DNA of 64,000 bases from Pseudochelatococcus lubricantis (lineage in GTDB: Bacteria; Pseudomonadota; Alphaproteobacteria; Rhizobiales; Beijerinckiaceae). Below are positions 36,227 to 45,044 of the stretch, one piece after another; position 1 is the first letter of the stretch; the number at the start of each line of letters is the position of its first letter. A program made the position numbers and the translations under genes. Under the pieces are notes generated by a model that saw only the letters and a program-made list of their open reading frames with translations, was not told where the DNA came from and did not search any database. The stretch is taken from assembly GCF_042432495.1 (NCBI RefSeq), contig NZ_JBHLXC010000002.1:620001-684000 (forward strand). Reading direction: 5' to 3'.

Positions 36227-36643
36227 TCAGGCGAAGCGCCCGGCTCGCTCGATGACCTCGATCTTGTAGCCGTCGGGGTCCTGAATGAAGAAGAAGCGCG
36301 CAAGCGGCGTGCCGGCGTGGTTCAGCGCGCGGATCGGGCCCGGCGCAAGCCCGGCTTCGTCTAGACGCGCGCGTTCGGCGTCGAGGTCCTCCACCACGAC
36401 CGCGAGATGCCCGTAGCCGTCACCGGGCGTGTAGGGCGCCGTGCGATCGTGGTTGACCGTCAGTTCGAGTTCAAAGGGGCTGGCGGCATTGCGCAGGTAG
36501 ATCAGCGTGAAATCGTCGAACTGGATGCGATCGGCGGGCTTGAGGTCGAATGCCTTCTCGTAGAAGGCCAGCGAGCGGCTCTCGTCAAGCACGCGCACCA
36601 TCGCGTGCACGAGCTTCGCGGAGGTGTGCTGATTTGTCGCCAT
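36227..36643 (-). CDS. gloA: Lactoylglutathione lyase (glyoxalase I)
   Basis: GloA converts the hemithioacetal of methylglyoxal and glutathione to S-lactoylglutathione. The 138-residue protein is a two-module vicinal-oxygen-chelate fold with the metal ligands H13, E60, H79 and E129. Its length fits the bacterial nickel-type enzyme. It lies 24 bases downstream of dksA on the same strand, so the two may be cotranscribed. It complements gor in glutathione metabolism. Confidence 0.93.
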   Translation of the reverse strand: MATNQHTSAKLVHAMVRVLDESRSLAFYEKAFDLKPADRIQFDDFTLIYLRNAASPFELELTVNHDRTAPYTPGDGYGHLAVVVEDLDAERARLDEAGLAPGPIRALNHAGTPLARFFFIQDPDGYKIEVIERAGRFA

Positions 36644-36667
36644 GGTTGCTCCGGTGCTCGCGGTTGC

Positions 36668-37087
36668 TCAGTCGTCGCGGTAGACGCGCTCGTTGCGCTC
36701 GTGACGTTCCTGGGCCTCGATGGACAGGGTGGCGATGGGGCGGGCTTCGAGACGCTTGAGCGAGATAGGTTCGCCCGTTTCCTCGCAATAGCCATAGGTG
36801 CCGTCGTCGATGCGCCCCAGGGCGGCATCGATCTTCGAAATGAGCTTACGCTGGCGATCGCGGGCACGCAACTCAATGGAACGGTCGGTTTCGGAGGAAG
36901 CGCGGTCGGCGATGTCGGGGTGGTTCTCGTTCTCGCTCTGTAACGCTGCAAGAGTTTCCCGGCTCTCGCGCAGAATATCCTCTTTCCATGCCATCAATTT
37001 GCGTCTGAAATACTCACGTTGCCGATCGTTCATGAACGGCTCGTCTTCGGTCGGGCGATAGCCTTCGTCAATCAGCGTATCAGACAT
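36668..37087 (-). CDS. dksA: RNA polymerase-binding transcription factor DksA
   Basis: DksA binds the secondary channel of RNA polymerase and, with ppGpp, adjusts initiation at rRNA and biosynthetic promoters. The 139-residue protein has the coiled coil (about residues 20-95) with the tip aspartates D58 and D61. The zinc finger is degenerate: only C101 of the usual four cysteines remains, the others being T104, S122 and A125, as is common in Rhizobiales. It is followed by gloA after 24 bases. Confidence 0.94.
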   Translation of the reverse strand: MSDTLIDEGYRPTEDEPFMNDRQREYFRRKLMAWKEDILRESRETLAALQSENENHPDIADRASSETDRSIELRARDRQRKLISKIDAALGRIDDGTYGYCEETGEPISLKRLEARPIATLSIEAQERHERNERVYRDD

Positions 37088-37279
37088 GCGCAGCTAATGC
37101 TCTTCACATTCGACAGCGCCAGGACCATTCCATGGCTGCGTCTATATAACGACCCCGTGCGTTTCCGACAACGTTCTTTAATGTAATCTTTTTGTCTTGA
37201 TTGACGAACGGGACGCATTTTCAGATGCCGCTTCAGGAACTCCGGAGAAGGGCTTGCCGCGCATGCGCATGGCGGGCGC

Positions 37280-37669
37280 TCAGCGCGGCGCTCGCGGTGT
37301 GCTCCCGCGCACGGGCGGATCGCGCGAGAGGTTTTTCGTGGCGAGTTCCGCGAGATAGGCCTCCCACCGCGCCGTCTGGTCGCGGCCGAGTTCGTGGAGG
37401 TAGTCCCACGTGTAGATGCCGCTGGCGTGCATGTCGTCGAACACCAGCTTGACGGCGTAGCGGCCGACGGGCTCCACGCCGAGGATGGCGACTTCCCGCT
37501 TGCCGGAGACGGTGACAGCCTGTCCCGGGCCGTGGCCGCGCACCTCCGCCGAGGGGCTCGATACCCGGAGATATTCCGCCGGGAGGCGGAACGCGGCGTC
37601 GTCGAACGTCACGGTCAGCATCGCGCGGTCGCGGGAAAGGCGCAATTCGCTGGGCCAGTGGCTTGGCAT
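37280..37669 (-). CDS. DUF971 (gamma-butyrobetaine hydroxylase N-terminal-like) protein
   Basis: The 129-residue protein is a standalone DUF971 domain, with FRLPAEYLRVSSPSAEVRGHG and VGRYAVKLVFDDMHASGIYTWDYLHELG. Such proteins are found near iron-sulfur or Mrp-type genes, and mrp lies about 1.2 kb upstream here. The exact function is not settled; iron-sulfur metabolism is the usual suggestion. The conserved histidine and aspartates resemble a metal site. Confidence 0.9.
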   Translation of the reverse strand: MPSHWPSELRLSRDRAMLTVTFDDAAFRLPAEYLRVSSPSAEVRGHGPGQAVTVSGKREVAILGVEPVGRYAVKLVFDDMHASGIYTWDYLHELGRDQTARWEAYLAELATKNLSRDPPVRGSTPRAPR

Positions 37670-37703
37670 GGACCGTTTCTCCCTGTTGCCGGGGCAGGCT
37701 GCT

Positions 37704-38801
37704 CTATCCCTGCGCGCGGGCGCGGATCATGAAATTGTCATATGTATACTCCGCCACCTGCCACCACAAATAGGTATCGGTGCGGAAAAGCCTGACCGAG
37801 TCGTAAAGCGTGCGGAAGGCGGCATTGCTGGCGCCGAGATTTTCGGCGAGAGAATCGGTCGCCTTGAGGAGTTCCGTCAGCACCGTCTGCGGCATCGGCT
37901 TCAGCTTCGCGCCACCTGCGACCAGCCGCTTGATCGCGGGGGAGTTACGCGCGTCGTAGGCCGCCTGCACCATGTCGTGCGTGCGGGCGGCGGCGGCCGT
38001 CAGCGCCGCCTGATGTGGCTTCGCCAGCGCGTTCCAGGCATCGGCATTCACGAGGAAGCTCAGTTGAGAGGCACCCTGCCAGCCCGGATAGTAGTAGAAG
38101 GGTGCGGACTTGTGCAGCCTCAGCCTTTCGTCATCGTGGGGGCCGCTCCACAGGGCGACATCGAGGCGCGACTGCTGAAACGCGGCGGCGAGATCGGTCG
38201 GGAACAGGGTCTGCGGCAACGCGCCGAAGCGCGCGAGCATCGGCCCGCCGAGGCCCGGCACGCTGACCCGAAGGCCGGCGAAATCGGCCACGCTGCCGAT
38301 CTCCTTCGTGAACCAGCCGCCGGTGAGCGCGCCGGTGTTCCCGCCGGGCAGCACGCGCAGGCCGTGCGGGCGATAGCTGTCGTTGAGGAGGTCGAGCCCA
38401 TGCTGGTGCAGCAGCCAGGCGTTGAACTGGCGCGCGTTCGGCCCGAAGGGCAGGCCTGCGCCGATGGCGAACACGGGATCGCGCTCCACGTAGAGCGCGG
38501 TCGTCGTATAGGCGATCTGCACCCGGCCCTCGCGTGCGGCGTCGAGCGCGGGGGTTTTGCGCTTGTCGTCCCGCGCCGGCTCGATGCGGAAAGCGCCGTC
38601 GGTGATGTCGGCGAGCGCGGACGCCAGCGTCTCCACGCCCGAGCGGGGAATGTCGAGGGCATCCGGGAAATCCGACGCCAGTTGCCAGATAACGGGAGTG
38701 TCGGCCTTGGCGTCCGGCGTCTGTGCGGATGCCAAGGCGGGAGCAACCGCACCCGCCGCGGCGGCGAGGCCGCCGACCCGCAGAAACTGGCGTCGCTTCA
38801 T
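37704..38801 (-). CDS. TRAP transporter solute-binding protein (DctP family)
   Basis: The 365-residue protein begins with a twin-arginine signal (KRRQFLRVGGLAAA) and the DctP fold: WQLASDFPDALDI, FGPNARQFNAWLLHQHG, GLRVLPGGNTGAL, ADFAGLRVSVPGLGGPML and DVALWSGPHDDE. It should bind a carboxylate-type ligand in the periplasm. The membrane DctQ and DctM genes are not adjacent, so it is an orphan that must use permeases encoded elsewhere or serve as a receptor. I chose ATG 38801 because it starts the Tat signal. Confidence 0.92.
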   Translation of the reverse strand: MKRRQFLRVGGLAAAAGAVAPALASAQTPDAKADTPVIWQLASDFPDALDIPRSGVETLASALADITDGAFRIEPARDDKRKTPALDAAREGRVQIAYTTTALYVERDPVFAIGAGLPFGPNARQFNAWLLHQHGLDLLNDSYRPHGLRVLPGGNTGALTGGWFTKEIGSVADFAGLRVSVPGLGGPMLARFGALPQTLFPTDLAAAFQQSRLDVALWSGPHDDERLRLHKSAPFYYYPGWQGASQLSFLVNADAWNALAKPHQAALTAAAARTHDMVQAAYDARNSPAIKRLVAGGAKLKPMPQTVLTELLKATDSLAENLGASNAAFRTLYDSVRLFRTDTYLWWQVAEYTYDNFMIRARAQG

Positions 38802-38914
38802 GGCTTTCGTCTCCCGTCTGTTCCGCCCGGCGCGGCGCCGGACCATGCCCGTGCGGACAGCCATAGCAGGCAGTTTCTAACCCTGAGTGAACGGCCCGCG
38901 CGGCGGGGCGTCGT

Positions 38915-40045
38915 TCAGCGCTCGATGACGATTCGCGGCGCCGGCCGGCCGGCCGTTTCCAGGCCGTCGACGATGCGGCGGGCGATGGCGAGATAGGCCT
39001 GCGCGTGGGGGCCGTCCGGCGCGGACACGACCACCGGGGAGCCGCTGTCCGAGGTGGCGCGGATCGTCATGTCGAGGGCTATCTCGCCAAGGAAGGGCAC
39101 GCCGCGCCGCTGCGCTTCCGCCCGCGCGCCGCCGTGGCCGAAGATGTCGGAACGCTCGCCGCAGTGCGGGCAGATGAAGTAAGACATGTTCTCGACGATG
39201 CCCAGCACCGGCACCGCGACCTGCTCGAACATGGTGACGCCCCGGCGCGCATCGATCAGCGCGAGGTCCTGCGGGGTGGAAACAATGACCGCGCCGGACA
39301 GCGGCACCGTCTGCGCCATGGTGAGCTGCGCGTCGCCCGTGCCGGGCGGCATGTCGACGACGAGAATGTCGAGATCGCCCCAGGCGACCTCGCGCAGCAT
39401 CTGCTGCAGGGCGGACATCACCATCGGTCCGCGCCAGATCATGGCCGCTTCCTGATCCACGAGGAAGCCGATCGACATCAGCCGCAGGCCGTGCGCCTCC
39501 AGCGGCTTCAGGATGCGCCCCTCCTCGACCTCGGGCTTGCTGTCCGCGAGGGCGAACAGCTTGGGCAGCGATGGGCCGTAGATATCGGCATCCAGTATGC
39601 CGACCCTGTGGCCGAGGCGTGCCAGCGCCAGCGCCAGATTGGCGGCTGTCGTCGACTTGCCGACACCGCCCTTGCCGCTCGCCACCGCGACGATGTGCCG
39701 GACGCCGGGCACTCCGGCCTTCGTGGTGGCAGCGCGGGCGCGCGGCCCCGGTTGCCGCTCCCCGGGGGCGGGGGGCTCGCCGCCGGCGGGCTTCTCGCCG
39801 GTCAGCGACACGAGCACGCCCGCCACGCCGGGGATGGCGCGCACGGCATTCTCCGCCGCCAGCCGCAACGGCTCGAACTGGGCGGCGCGCGCTGCGTCGA
39901 CGTGGATGGCGAAGTACACCGTGCCCTTATGGACGACGATTTCCGACAGCGCGTCCGAACGGGGAAGGGGCGTGCGGCCGTCGGGCCCGGGCACCGCCGC
40001 AAGCGCGGCGAGTATCCTGTCCGTCGTCGGGTCCTGTGTCACCAT
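38915..40045 (-). CDS. mrp: Mrp/NBP35 family iron-sulfur carrier ATPase
   Basis: Mrp (ApbC) binds and transfers iron-sulfur clusters. The 376-residue protein has an N-terminal MIP18 domain (about residues 5-85), an alanine- and proline-rich linker, and a deviant Walker A motif, VASGKGGVGKSTTAANLALALA (about 120-141). A CxxC cluster-binding pair lies in ICPHCGE (about 293-299). It is divergent from the dehydrogenase gene. Confidence 0.94.
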   Translation of the reverse strand: MVTQDPTTDRILAALAAVPGPDGRTPLPRSDALSEIVVHKGTVYFAIHVDAARAAQFEPLRLAAENAVRAIPGVAGVLVSLTGEKPAGGEPPAPGERQPGPRARAATTKAGVPGVRHIVAVASGKGGVGKSTTAANLALALARLGHRVGILDADIYGPSLPKLFALADSKPEVEEGRILKPLEAHGLRLMSIGFLVDQEAAMIWRGPMVMSALQQMLREVAWGDLDILVVDMPPGTGDAQLTMAQTVPLSGAVIVSTPQDLALIDARRGVTMFEQVAVPVLGIVENMSYFICPHCGERSDIFGHGGARAEAQRRGVPFLGEIALDMTIRATSDSGSPVVVSAPDGPHAQAYLAIARRIVDGLETAGRPAPRIVIER

Positions 40046-40272
40046 CTTCTGCTTCCATTCCGTTCTGCGGTGCTGCTTCGGCCGGGCCTGTCCTCGCTGT
40101 TGCGATTTCGCGGCAAGCCGACGATAACAGGGAACGACGGGCCGGCAAGTTCATCATCTTTCCAGGCTGGCATCTCTCGAAGCACGGACGGCGATCGCAT
40201 GCAAGCCGCCGCTTCCCTCCCGCCGGTTTACGGTGTATCGGCACCTGAGGTCCACGACAGGAGAACAGACCA

Positions 40273-41184
40273 ATGACGCAGGCAACAGTAGCAAGCGATG
40301 CGCACACCGGGATCTCCTCGGTGAAGGTGGCCTTCCTCGGCCTTGGCGTCATGGGCTTTCCGATGGCGCGCCACCTGGCGGCGGCGGGCTATGATGTCGT
40401 CGTCTACAACCGCTCGCCGGCCAGGGCCGATGCATGGCTGGCCGAGAACGGCGGCCGCGCCGCGCCGACGCCCGAAGAAGCCGCGCAGGGCCGCGATATC
40501 GTGTTCTCCTGCGTGGGCAACGACGACGACCTGCGCGCCGTGACGATCGGCGAGGGCGGTGCCTTTGCCGGCCTCGCGCCGGGCGCCCTGTTCGTCGACC
40601 ATACGACGGCCTCCGCCGCCGTGGCGCGGGAACTCGCGGCTATCGCGGAGGAGCGCGGCATCGGCTTCATCGATGCGCCCGTGTCGGGGGGGCAATCCGG
40701 TGCGGAGAAGGGCGTGCTCACCGTGATGTGCGGTGGCGCACCCGACGATTTCGCCCGTGCCGAACCCGTGATCGGCGCCTATGCGCAGGCCGTGCGGCTG
40801 CTCGGCCCCGTCGGCAGCGGGCAGCTCGCCAAGATGGTCAACCAGATCTGCATCGCCGGCGTCGTGCAGGGGCTGGCGGAAGCCGTCCACTTCGGCAAGC
40901 GCGCGGGTCTCGACATCGACGCCGTCATCGCCACCATCTCGAAGGGCGCCGCGCAGTCGTGGCAGATGGAAAACCGCGCCGGCACCATGGCGAAGGGCGA
41001 ATTCGACTTCGGTTTCGCGGTGGACTGGATGCGCAAGGACCTCGCGATCTGCCTCGACGAGGCGCGCCGCAACGGTGCGCACCTGCCGCTGACGGCGCTG
41101 GTCGACCAGTTCTATTCCGAGGTGCAGTCGCTCGGCGGGAGCCGCTGGGACACGTCGAGCCTCATCGCTCGCCTGGAGCGCTGA
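40273..41184 (+). CDS. Beta-hydroxyacid dehydrogenase (3-hydroxyisobutyrate dehydrogenase family)
   Basis: The 303-residue protein has a dinucleotide-binding fold starting VAFLGLGVMGFPMA (about residues 19-32), the substrate loop DAPVSGGQSGAEKG and the catalytic lysine in GSGQLAKMVNQ. The family includes 3-hydroxyisobutyrate, tartronate semialdehyde and similar dehydrogenases; the exact substrate cannot be read. AGGAG lies upstream of the ATG. Confidence 0.9.
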   Translation: MTQATVASDAHTGISSVKVAFLGLGVMGFPMARHLAAAGYDVVVYNRSPARADAWLAENGGRAAPTPEEAAQGRDIVFSCVGNDDDLRAVTIGEGGAFAGLAPGALFVDHTTASAAVARELAAIAEERGIGFIDAPVSGGQSGAEKGVLTVMCGGAPDDFARAEPVIGAYAQAVRLLGPVGSGQLAKMVNQICIAGVVQGLAEAVHFGKRAGLDIDAVIATISKGAAQSWQMENRAGTMAKGEFDFGFAVDWMRKDLAICLDEARRNGAHLPLTALVDQFYSEVQSLGGSRWDTSSLIARLER

Positions 41185-41245
41185 GGGCGCCCGCCGGGCG
41201 AGAGTGTCCGGCAGGGATTTGAGACATGAAAGGCAGTGTCGGGAA

Positions 41246-42070
41246 ATGAATTCCACCGATCAGGCGCCAGGGCGCCATCAGGTCGAGCGCGTCCGTCATT
41301 CGCTGCGCGTCCGCCTGGCCACTGTGCGCGCCGCGCGGCATCTGACGCCCAACATGGTGCGCGTCACGCTGGCGGGCGACGAGCTTGCCGGCTTCCTCAG
41401 CGCGGCGCATGACGATCACGTCAAGCTGTTCTTCCCGCGCGACGGGGAAGCGCTGCCGATTCTGCCGACCATAACGGCGGAGGGGCGCGTGCTCGTGGAC
41501 GAGAACGCACGCCCCACGGCGCGCGACTACACGCCGCGGCGCTTCGATGCCGCGGCCGGCGAACTCGACATCGATTTCGCCCTGCACGAAACCGGCCCGG
41601 CCAGCGACTGGGCGCGGGCGGCGGCCCCCGGCCAGCGCATCGGCGTCGCGGGGCCACGGGGGTCGTTTGTCGTGCCCGACGATTTCGACTGGTACCTGTT
41701 CATCGGCGACGAGACCGCATGGCCCGCCATCGCCCGGCGGCTGGAGGAACTGCGTCCGGCTGCCCCCGCCATCGTGCTCGCGGAGGTGGCGGATGCGGGC
41801 GAGGAGCAGGCTGTGCCGCAGCGGATCGGGCTTGACCTGCACTGGCTTTACCGCGATGGCCGGGCGGCGGGCGCGGTGCTGGAGACCGCCGCCGCGGCCC
41901 TCACCCTGCCGGCGGGCGAGGGCTACGTATGGATCGCGGGCGAATCCACCGTCGCGCGGCGGCTGCGGGAGCACTTCCTCAGGGAGCGCGGCCATCCCAA
42001 GGCATGGCTGAAGGCCTCCGGCTACTGGAAGCGCGGCGTCGCCAACGCCCATGAGGAGCACGACGACTGA
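41246..42070 (+). CDS. Siderophore-interacting protein (FAD ferric reductase family)
   Basis: The 274-residue protein matches the SIP/ViuB family: an N-terminal FAD-binding barrel with ARDYTPRRF (about residues 92-100), which binds the flavin, then the NAD(P)-binding domain with IGDETAWPAI and the closing WLKASGYWKRG. It reduces ferric siderophores in the cytoplasm to release iron. I chose ATG 41246; the frame is open for 14 codons upstream. No siderophore transport gene is adjacent. Confidence 0.9.
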   Translation: MNSTDQAPGRHQVERVRHSLRVRLATVRAARHLTPNMVRVTLAGDELAGFLSAAHDDHVKLFFPRDGEALPILPTITAEGRVLVDENARPTARDYTPRRFDAAAGELDIDFALHETGPASDWARAAAPGQRIGVAGPRGSFVVPDDFDWYLFIGDETAWPAIARRLEELRPAAPAIVLAEVADAGEEQAVPQRIGLDLHWLYRDGRAAGAVLETAAAALTLPAGEGYVWIAGESTVARRLREHFLRERGHPKAWLKASGYWKRGVANAHEEHDD

Positions 42071-42166
42071 GCGGCAGCCTGCCGCGCTGCATTCCGTTAT
42101 CATCTGAAGCGCTTTCCCGCGCCGGGCGGATATGGCGAACATTTCGCCCGGCGTGTCAGAACGCCA

Positions 42167-42208
42167 TTGTCTGTTGCCTTATTAGTATATAAAATCTACA
42201 GACAAAAA
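42167..42208 (+). promoter_or_regulatory. cysE promoter with downstream motif
   Basis: TTGTCT at 42167-42172, a 17-bp spacer and TAAAAT at 42190-42195 form a plausible sigma70 promoter. Directly after the -10 box lies CTACAGACAAAAA (42196-42208). A nearly identical motif occurs inverted in the promoter of the ABC importer at 43178-43190, so it may be a shared operator. Confidence 0.5.
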
Positions 42209-42293
42209 TTCGAGCCAGTTTGTGGAATTATCTGAAAGGGCGGATTGACATGGCTATTGTCGCGGCGGTCGCTTCGGGCAAGGGCATTCGGGC

Positions 42294-43112
42294 ATGAGCG
42301 TCGAAGCGAGAGAAAGCGGCCCGCGCGTGACGGACTGGCTATGGCGCAAGGTGCAGGCCGAGGCGCATGACGTCGTCCGGCGGGAGCCGGAACTCGCCAC
42401 CATCGTCTACGCCTCCATTCTCGGCCACCAGACGCTTGAGGATGCGCTGGCCTATCGCATCGCGCAGCGGCTCGATCGCGGCATCGTGTCCGCGGAACTG
42501 ATTCGCGCCGCCTATACGGAGGCGCTGCGCGCCGACCCCGATATCAAGACGGCCTTTCGTTCCGATCTGGTGGCGGTCATCGAGCGTGACCCGGCTGTGG
42601 GGCGTTACATTGACGCGATGCTGTACTTCAAGGGTTTCCACGCCATCGAGGCACACCGGCTGGCGCACTGGCTGTGGAGGAGCGGCCGGCGCGACTTCGC
42701 CCGTCATCTGCAGAGCGTTTCCTCCGAGGTGTTCCAGACCGACATCCACCCCGCCGTGCGCATGGGCCGGGGCATTTTCCTCGATCACGCCACGGGCTTC
42801 GTGGTCGGTGAAACGGCCGAGATCGCCGATAATGTCTCCATCCTGCAAGGGGTCACCCTGGGCGGCACCGGCAAAGGGCTCGGCGACCGCCACCCCAAGG
42901 TGCGCAGCGGCGTGCTGATCGGCGCGGGCGCGAAAATTCTCGGCAACATCGAGGTGGGCGAGCGCGCGCGTGTCGGCGCGGGGGCCGTCGTGCTGTCGTC
43001 CGTGCCGCCGCGCACAACCGTGGCCGGCAGTCCCGCCCGCGTCGTCGGTTCAGCGGGCGCGGAAGAGCCGTCGCAGGCCATGAACCAGATGTTCTACGAC
43101 GTGGGCTTGTAA
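42294..43112 (+). CDS. cysE: Serine O-acetyltransferase
   Basis: CysE acetylates serine with acetyl-CoA to give O-acetylserine for cysteine synthesis. The 272-residue protein has the helical N-terminal domain and a left-handed beta helix with hexapeptide repeats, DIHPAVRMGRGIFLDHATGFVVGETAEI and the following NVSILQGVTLGGTGK. The C-terminal tail is short. It lies upstream of an amino-acid importer with a related promoter motif, which hints at cysteine or cystine metabolism. Confidence 0.96.
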   Translation: MSVEARESGPRVTDWLWRKVQAEAHDVVRREPELATIVYASILGHQTLEDALAYRIAQRLDRGIVSAELIRAAYTEALRADPDIKTAFRSDLVAVIERDPAVGRYIDAMLYFKGFHAIEAHRLAHWLWRSGRRDFARHLQSVSSEVFQTDIHPAVRMGRGIFLDHATGFVVGETAEIADNVSILQGVTLGGTGKGLGDRHPKVRSGVLIGAGAKILGNIEVGERARVGAGAVVLSSVPPRTTVAGSPARVVGSAGAEEPSQAMNQMFYDVGL

Positions 43113-43172
43113 AATCTGCCGGACATAAATAACAAAAATAAAATGTAATATATTTTAAATACCATCGGATAA

Positions 43173-43200
43173 TTGACTTTTTATCTGTAGCCTACATTAT
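43173..43200 (+). promoter_or_regulatory. Promoter of the amino-acid ABC importer
   Basis: TTGACT at 43173-43178, a 16-bp spacer and CATTAT at 43195-43200 form a plausible promoter in an AT-rich stretch. The spacer contains TTTTTATCTGTAG (43178-43190), the inverse of the motif behind the cysE promoter with 12 of 13 bases matching. Confidence 0.5.
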
Positions 43201-43282
43201 CTATGAAGTTTATTGCCGCGTAGCGAGAACGGAGGCGCTACGGCCCCTGCCTCGCCGCGCCGGCCATTTCGAGGGAAGTATC

Positions 43283-44092
43283 ATGAAGCTTGGTGCACTT
43301 GTTCTGCTGGCCGCCGTGTTTGTCGGCGGCGCCGCGCATGCTGACCGCCTGGACGATATCAAGAAGGCCGGCGTCCTGCGCGTGGCGGCCTTCGACAGCA
43401 ATCCGCCCTTCGGCTACGTCGACGAGAAGTCCCGCCAGATCGTCGGGCTCGATGTGGACTATGCCAAGGCGTTTGCCGACAAGCTCGGCGTGAAGCTTGA
43501 GCTGCGCCCGACGAACCCCGCCAACCGCATCCCGCTGCTGACTTCCGGCAACGTCGATCTCGTGCTGGCGAACTTCACCATCACCGAGGAGCGCGCCAAG
43601 CAGGTCGATTTCAGCGTTCCCTACTTCTCCTCCGGCCAGCAGTTCCTCGCCAAGAAGGGCGTGCTGAAGTCCCCGGACCAGTTGAACAGCCTGCGCATCG
43701 GCGCGGACAAGGGCACCACGAACGAAATCGTGCTGCGCCGCGACTTCCCGGGCGCCACGATCATTTCCTACGACGACACGCCGTTCGCCTTCACGGCGCT
43801 GCGCAACGGCAACGTGCAGGCCATCACGCAGGACGGCCCCAAGCTGGTCGGCCTGCTCGCCAACGTGCCCGACAAGGAAAACTACGAGATTCCCGAGTTC
43901 ACCATCTCCAACGACTACATCGGCGTGGGCATCCCGAAGGGCGAAAAGCGGCTGGTGGAGTTCGTGAACGAGACCCTGACGGAACTCGAAACCGCCGGCA
44001 AGGCACAGGCAATCTATGACGCCTGGTTCGGCCCCGACACCAAGACGCCGTTGCCGCGCCTGTTCAAGATCGGCGACAAGCAGACCAATTGA
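43283..44092 (+). CDS. Polar amino acid ABC transporter, periplasmic binding protein
   Basis: The 269-residue protein has a signal peptide (about residues 1-20, ending AHA) and the family 3 solute-binding fold: GVLRVAAFDSNPPFGYVD, GLDVDYAKAFADKLG, GNVDLVLANFTITEERAKQVDFS and the hinge IGADKGTTNE. It binds a polar amino acid, possibly cystine given the neighbouring cysE. The two permeases follow on the same strand after a gap of 193 bases. Confidence 0.92.
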   Translation: MKLGALVLLAAVFVGGAAHADRLDDIKKAGVLRVAAFDSNPPFGYVDEKSRQIVGLDVDYAKAFADKLGVKLELRPTNPANRIPLLTSGNVDLVLANFTITEERAKQVDFSVPYFSSGQQFLAKKGVLKSPDQLNSLRIGADKGTTNEIVLRRDFPGATIISYDDTPFAFTALRNGNVQAITQDGPKLVGLLANVPDKENYEIPEFTISNDYIGVGIPKGEKRLVEFVNETLTELETAGKAQAIYDAWFGPDTKTPLPRLFKIGDKQTN

Positions 44093-44285
44093 CCATCGTC
44101 CCGCCCTGCCGATCCGGCCGCGTGGAGATTTTTCCGCGCGGCCGCGCGCTTGGGCGGCGGCGTCTCCGGCCTCCGGGCCGCGATGCCGGCTTCCGGGCTT
44201 CATCCTCCTGCGATACTGATGGCGCATATCGTCCCGGCATCGTGCCGCACCGTTGCGCGTGGCGGCATGAACAGAAGCATTTGCG

Positions 44286-45044
44286 ATGAGCCTCGCTGCA
44301 TTTGGACTGGCACCGATCTACGTTGAGTGGCTGTTGTGGGGTTTCGCCGTCACGCTTCTGCTGTCGGCGTCGGCCTGCGTGGCGGCGACGCTCGGCGGCG
44401 TGCTGCTCTGCGCCGCGCGCATCAGCCCGCTCGCCGTGCTTCACGTCCCTGCCCGCATCTATCTCGGCGTGTTCCGTAACACGCCGCTGCTGGTGCAAAT
44501 CTTCTTCTGGTATTTCGCCGGTTCGGCAATCTTCCCGACTCCGCTGCTCGACTGGTTCAACAATCCGCATACGGTCGTGCTGGGCTTTGGCGGGCAGACT
44601 TGGTTGTCGTTCAGGCTGCCGTCGTTCGAATTCTGGGCCGGCTTCACCGCGCTCACGTTCTATACGACTGCCTTCATCGCCGAGGAGTTTCGCGCCGGCC
44701 TGCGCGCAGTGCCGGCGGGCCAGCGCGAGGGCGGCCTTTCACTCGGCCTCTCTCCCGCGCTCGTGTTCTTCCTCGTCGTCGTGCCGCAGGCCGCGCGCCA
44801 CGCCTTCGCGCCGCTGCTCGGCCAGTACATGAACGCGGTGAAGAACTCGTCGCTGACGATGGCCATCGGCGTGGCGGAATTGTCCTACGCCTCGCGGCAG
44901 GTCGAGACGGAAACCTTCCAGACGTTCGAGGCCTTCGGCATCGCGACCGTGCTCTACATTCTGGCCGTGGCCGTGATCGAGGGTACGGGGGAGCTGGTGC
45001 AGCGCCGGCGCGAAAAGAAATACGGGCGGGGAGCGCTGTCGTGA
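44286..45044 (+). CDS. Amino acid ABC transporter permease 1
   Basis: The 252-residue protein is a HisMQ-type permease with about five membrane spans, a VTLLLSASACVAATLGG N-terminal helix and the cytoplasmic EAA loop EEFRAGLRAVPAGQREGGLSLG, which contacts the ATPase. Its stop overlaps the next start as GTGA, so the two permeases are coupled. Confidence 0.92.
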   Translation: MSLAAFGLAPIYVEWLLWGFAVTLLLSASACVAATLGGVLLCAARISPLAVLHVPARIYLGVFRNTPLLVQIFFWYFAGSAIFPTPLLDWFNNPHTVVLGFGGQTWLSFRLPSFEFWAGFTALTFYTTAFIAEEFRAGLRAVPAGQREGGLSLGLSPALVFFLVVVPQAARHAFAPLLGQYMNAVKNSSLTMAIGVAELSYASRQVETETFQTFEAFGIATVLYILAVAVIEGTGELVQRRREKKYGRGALS

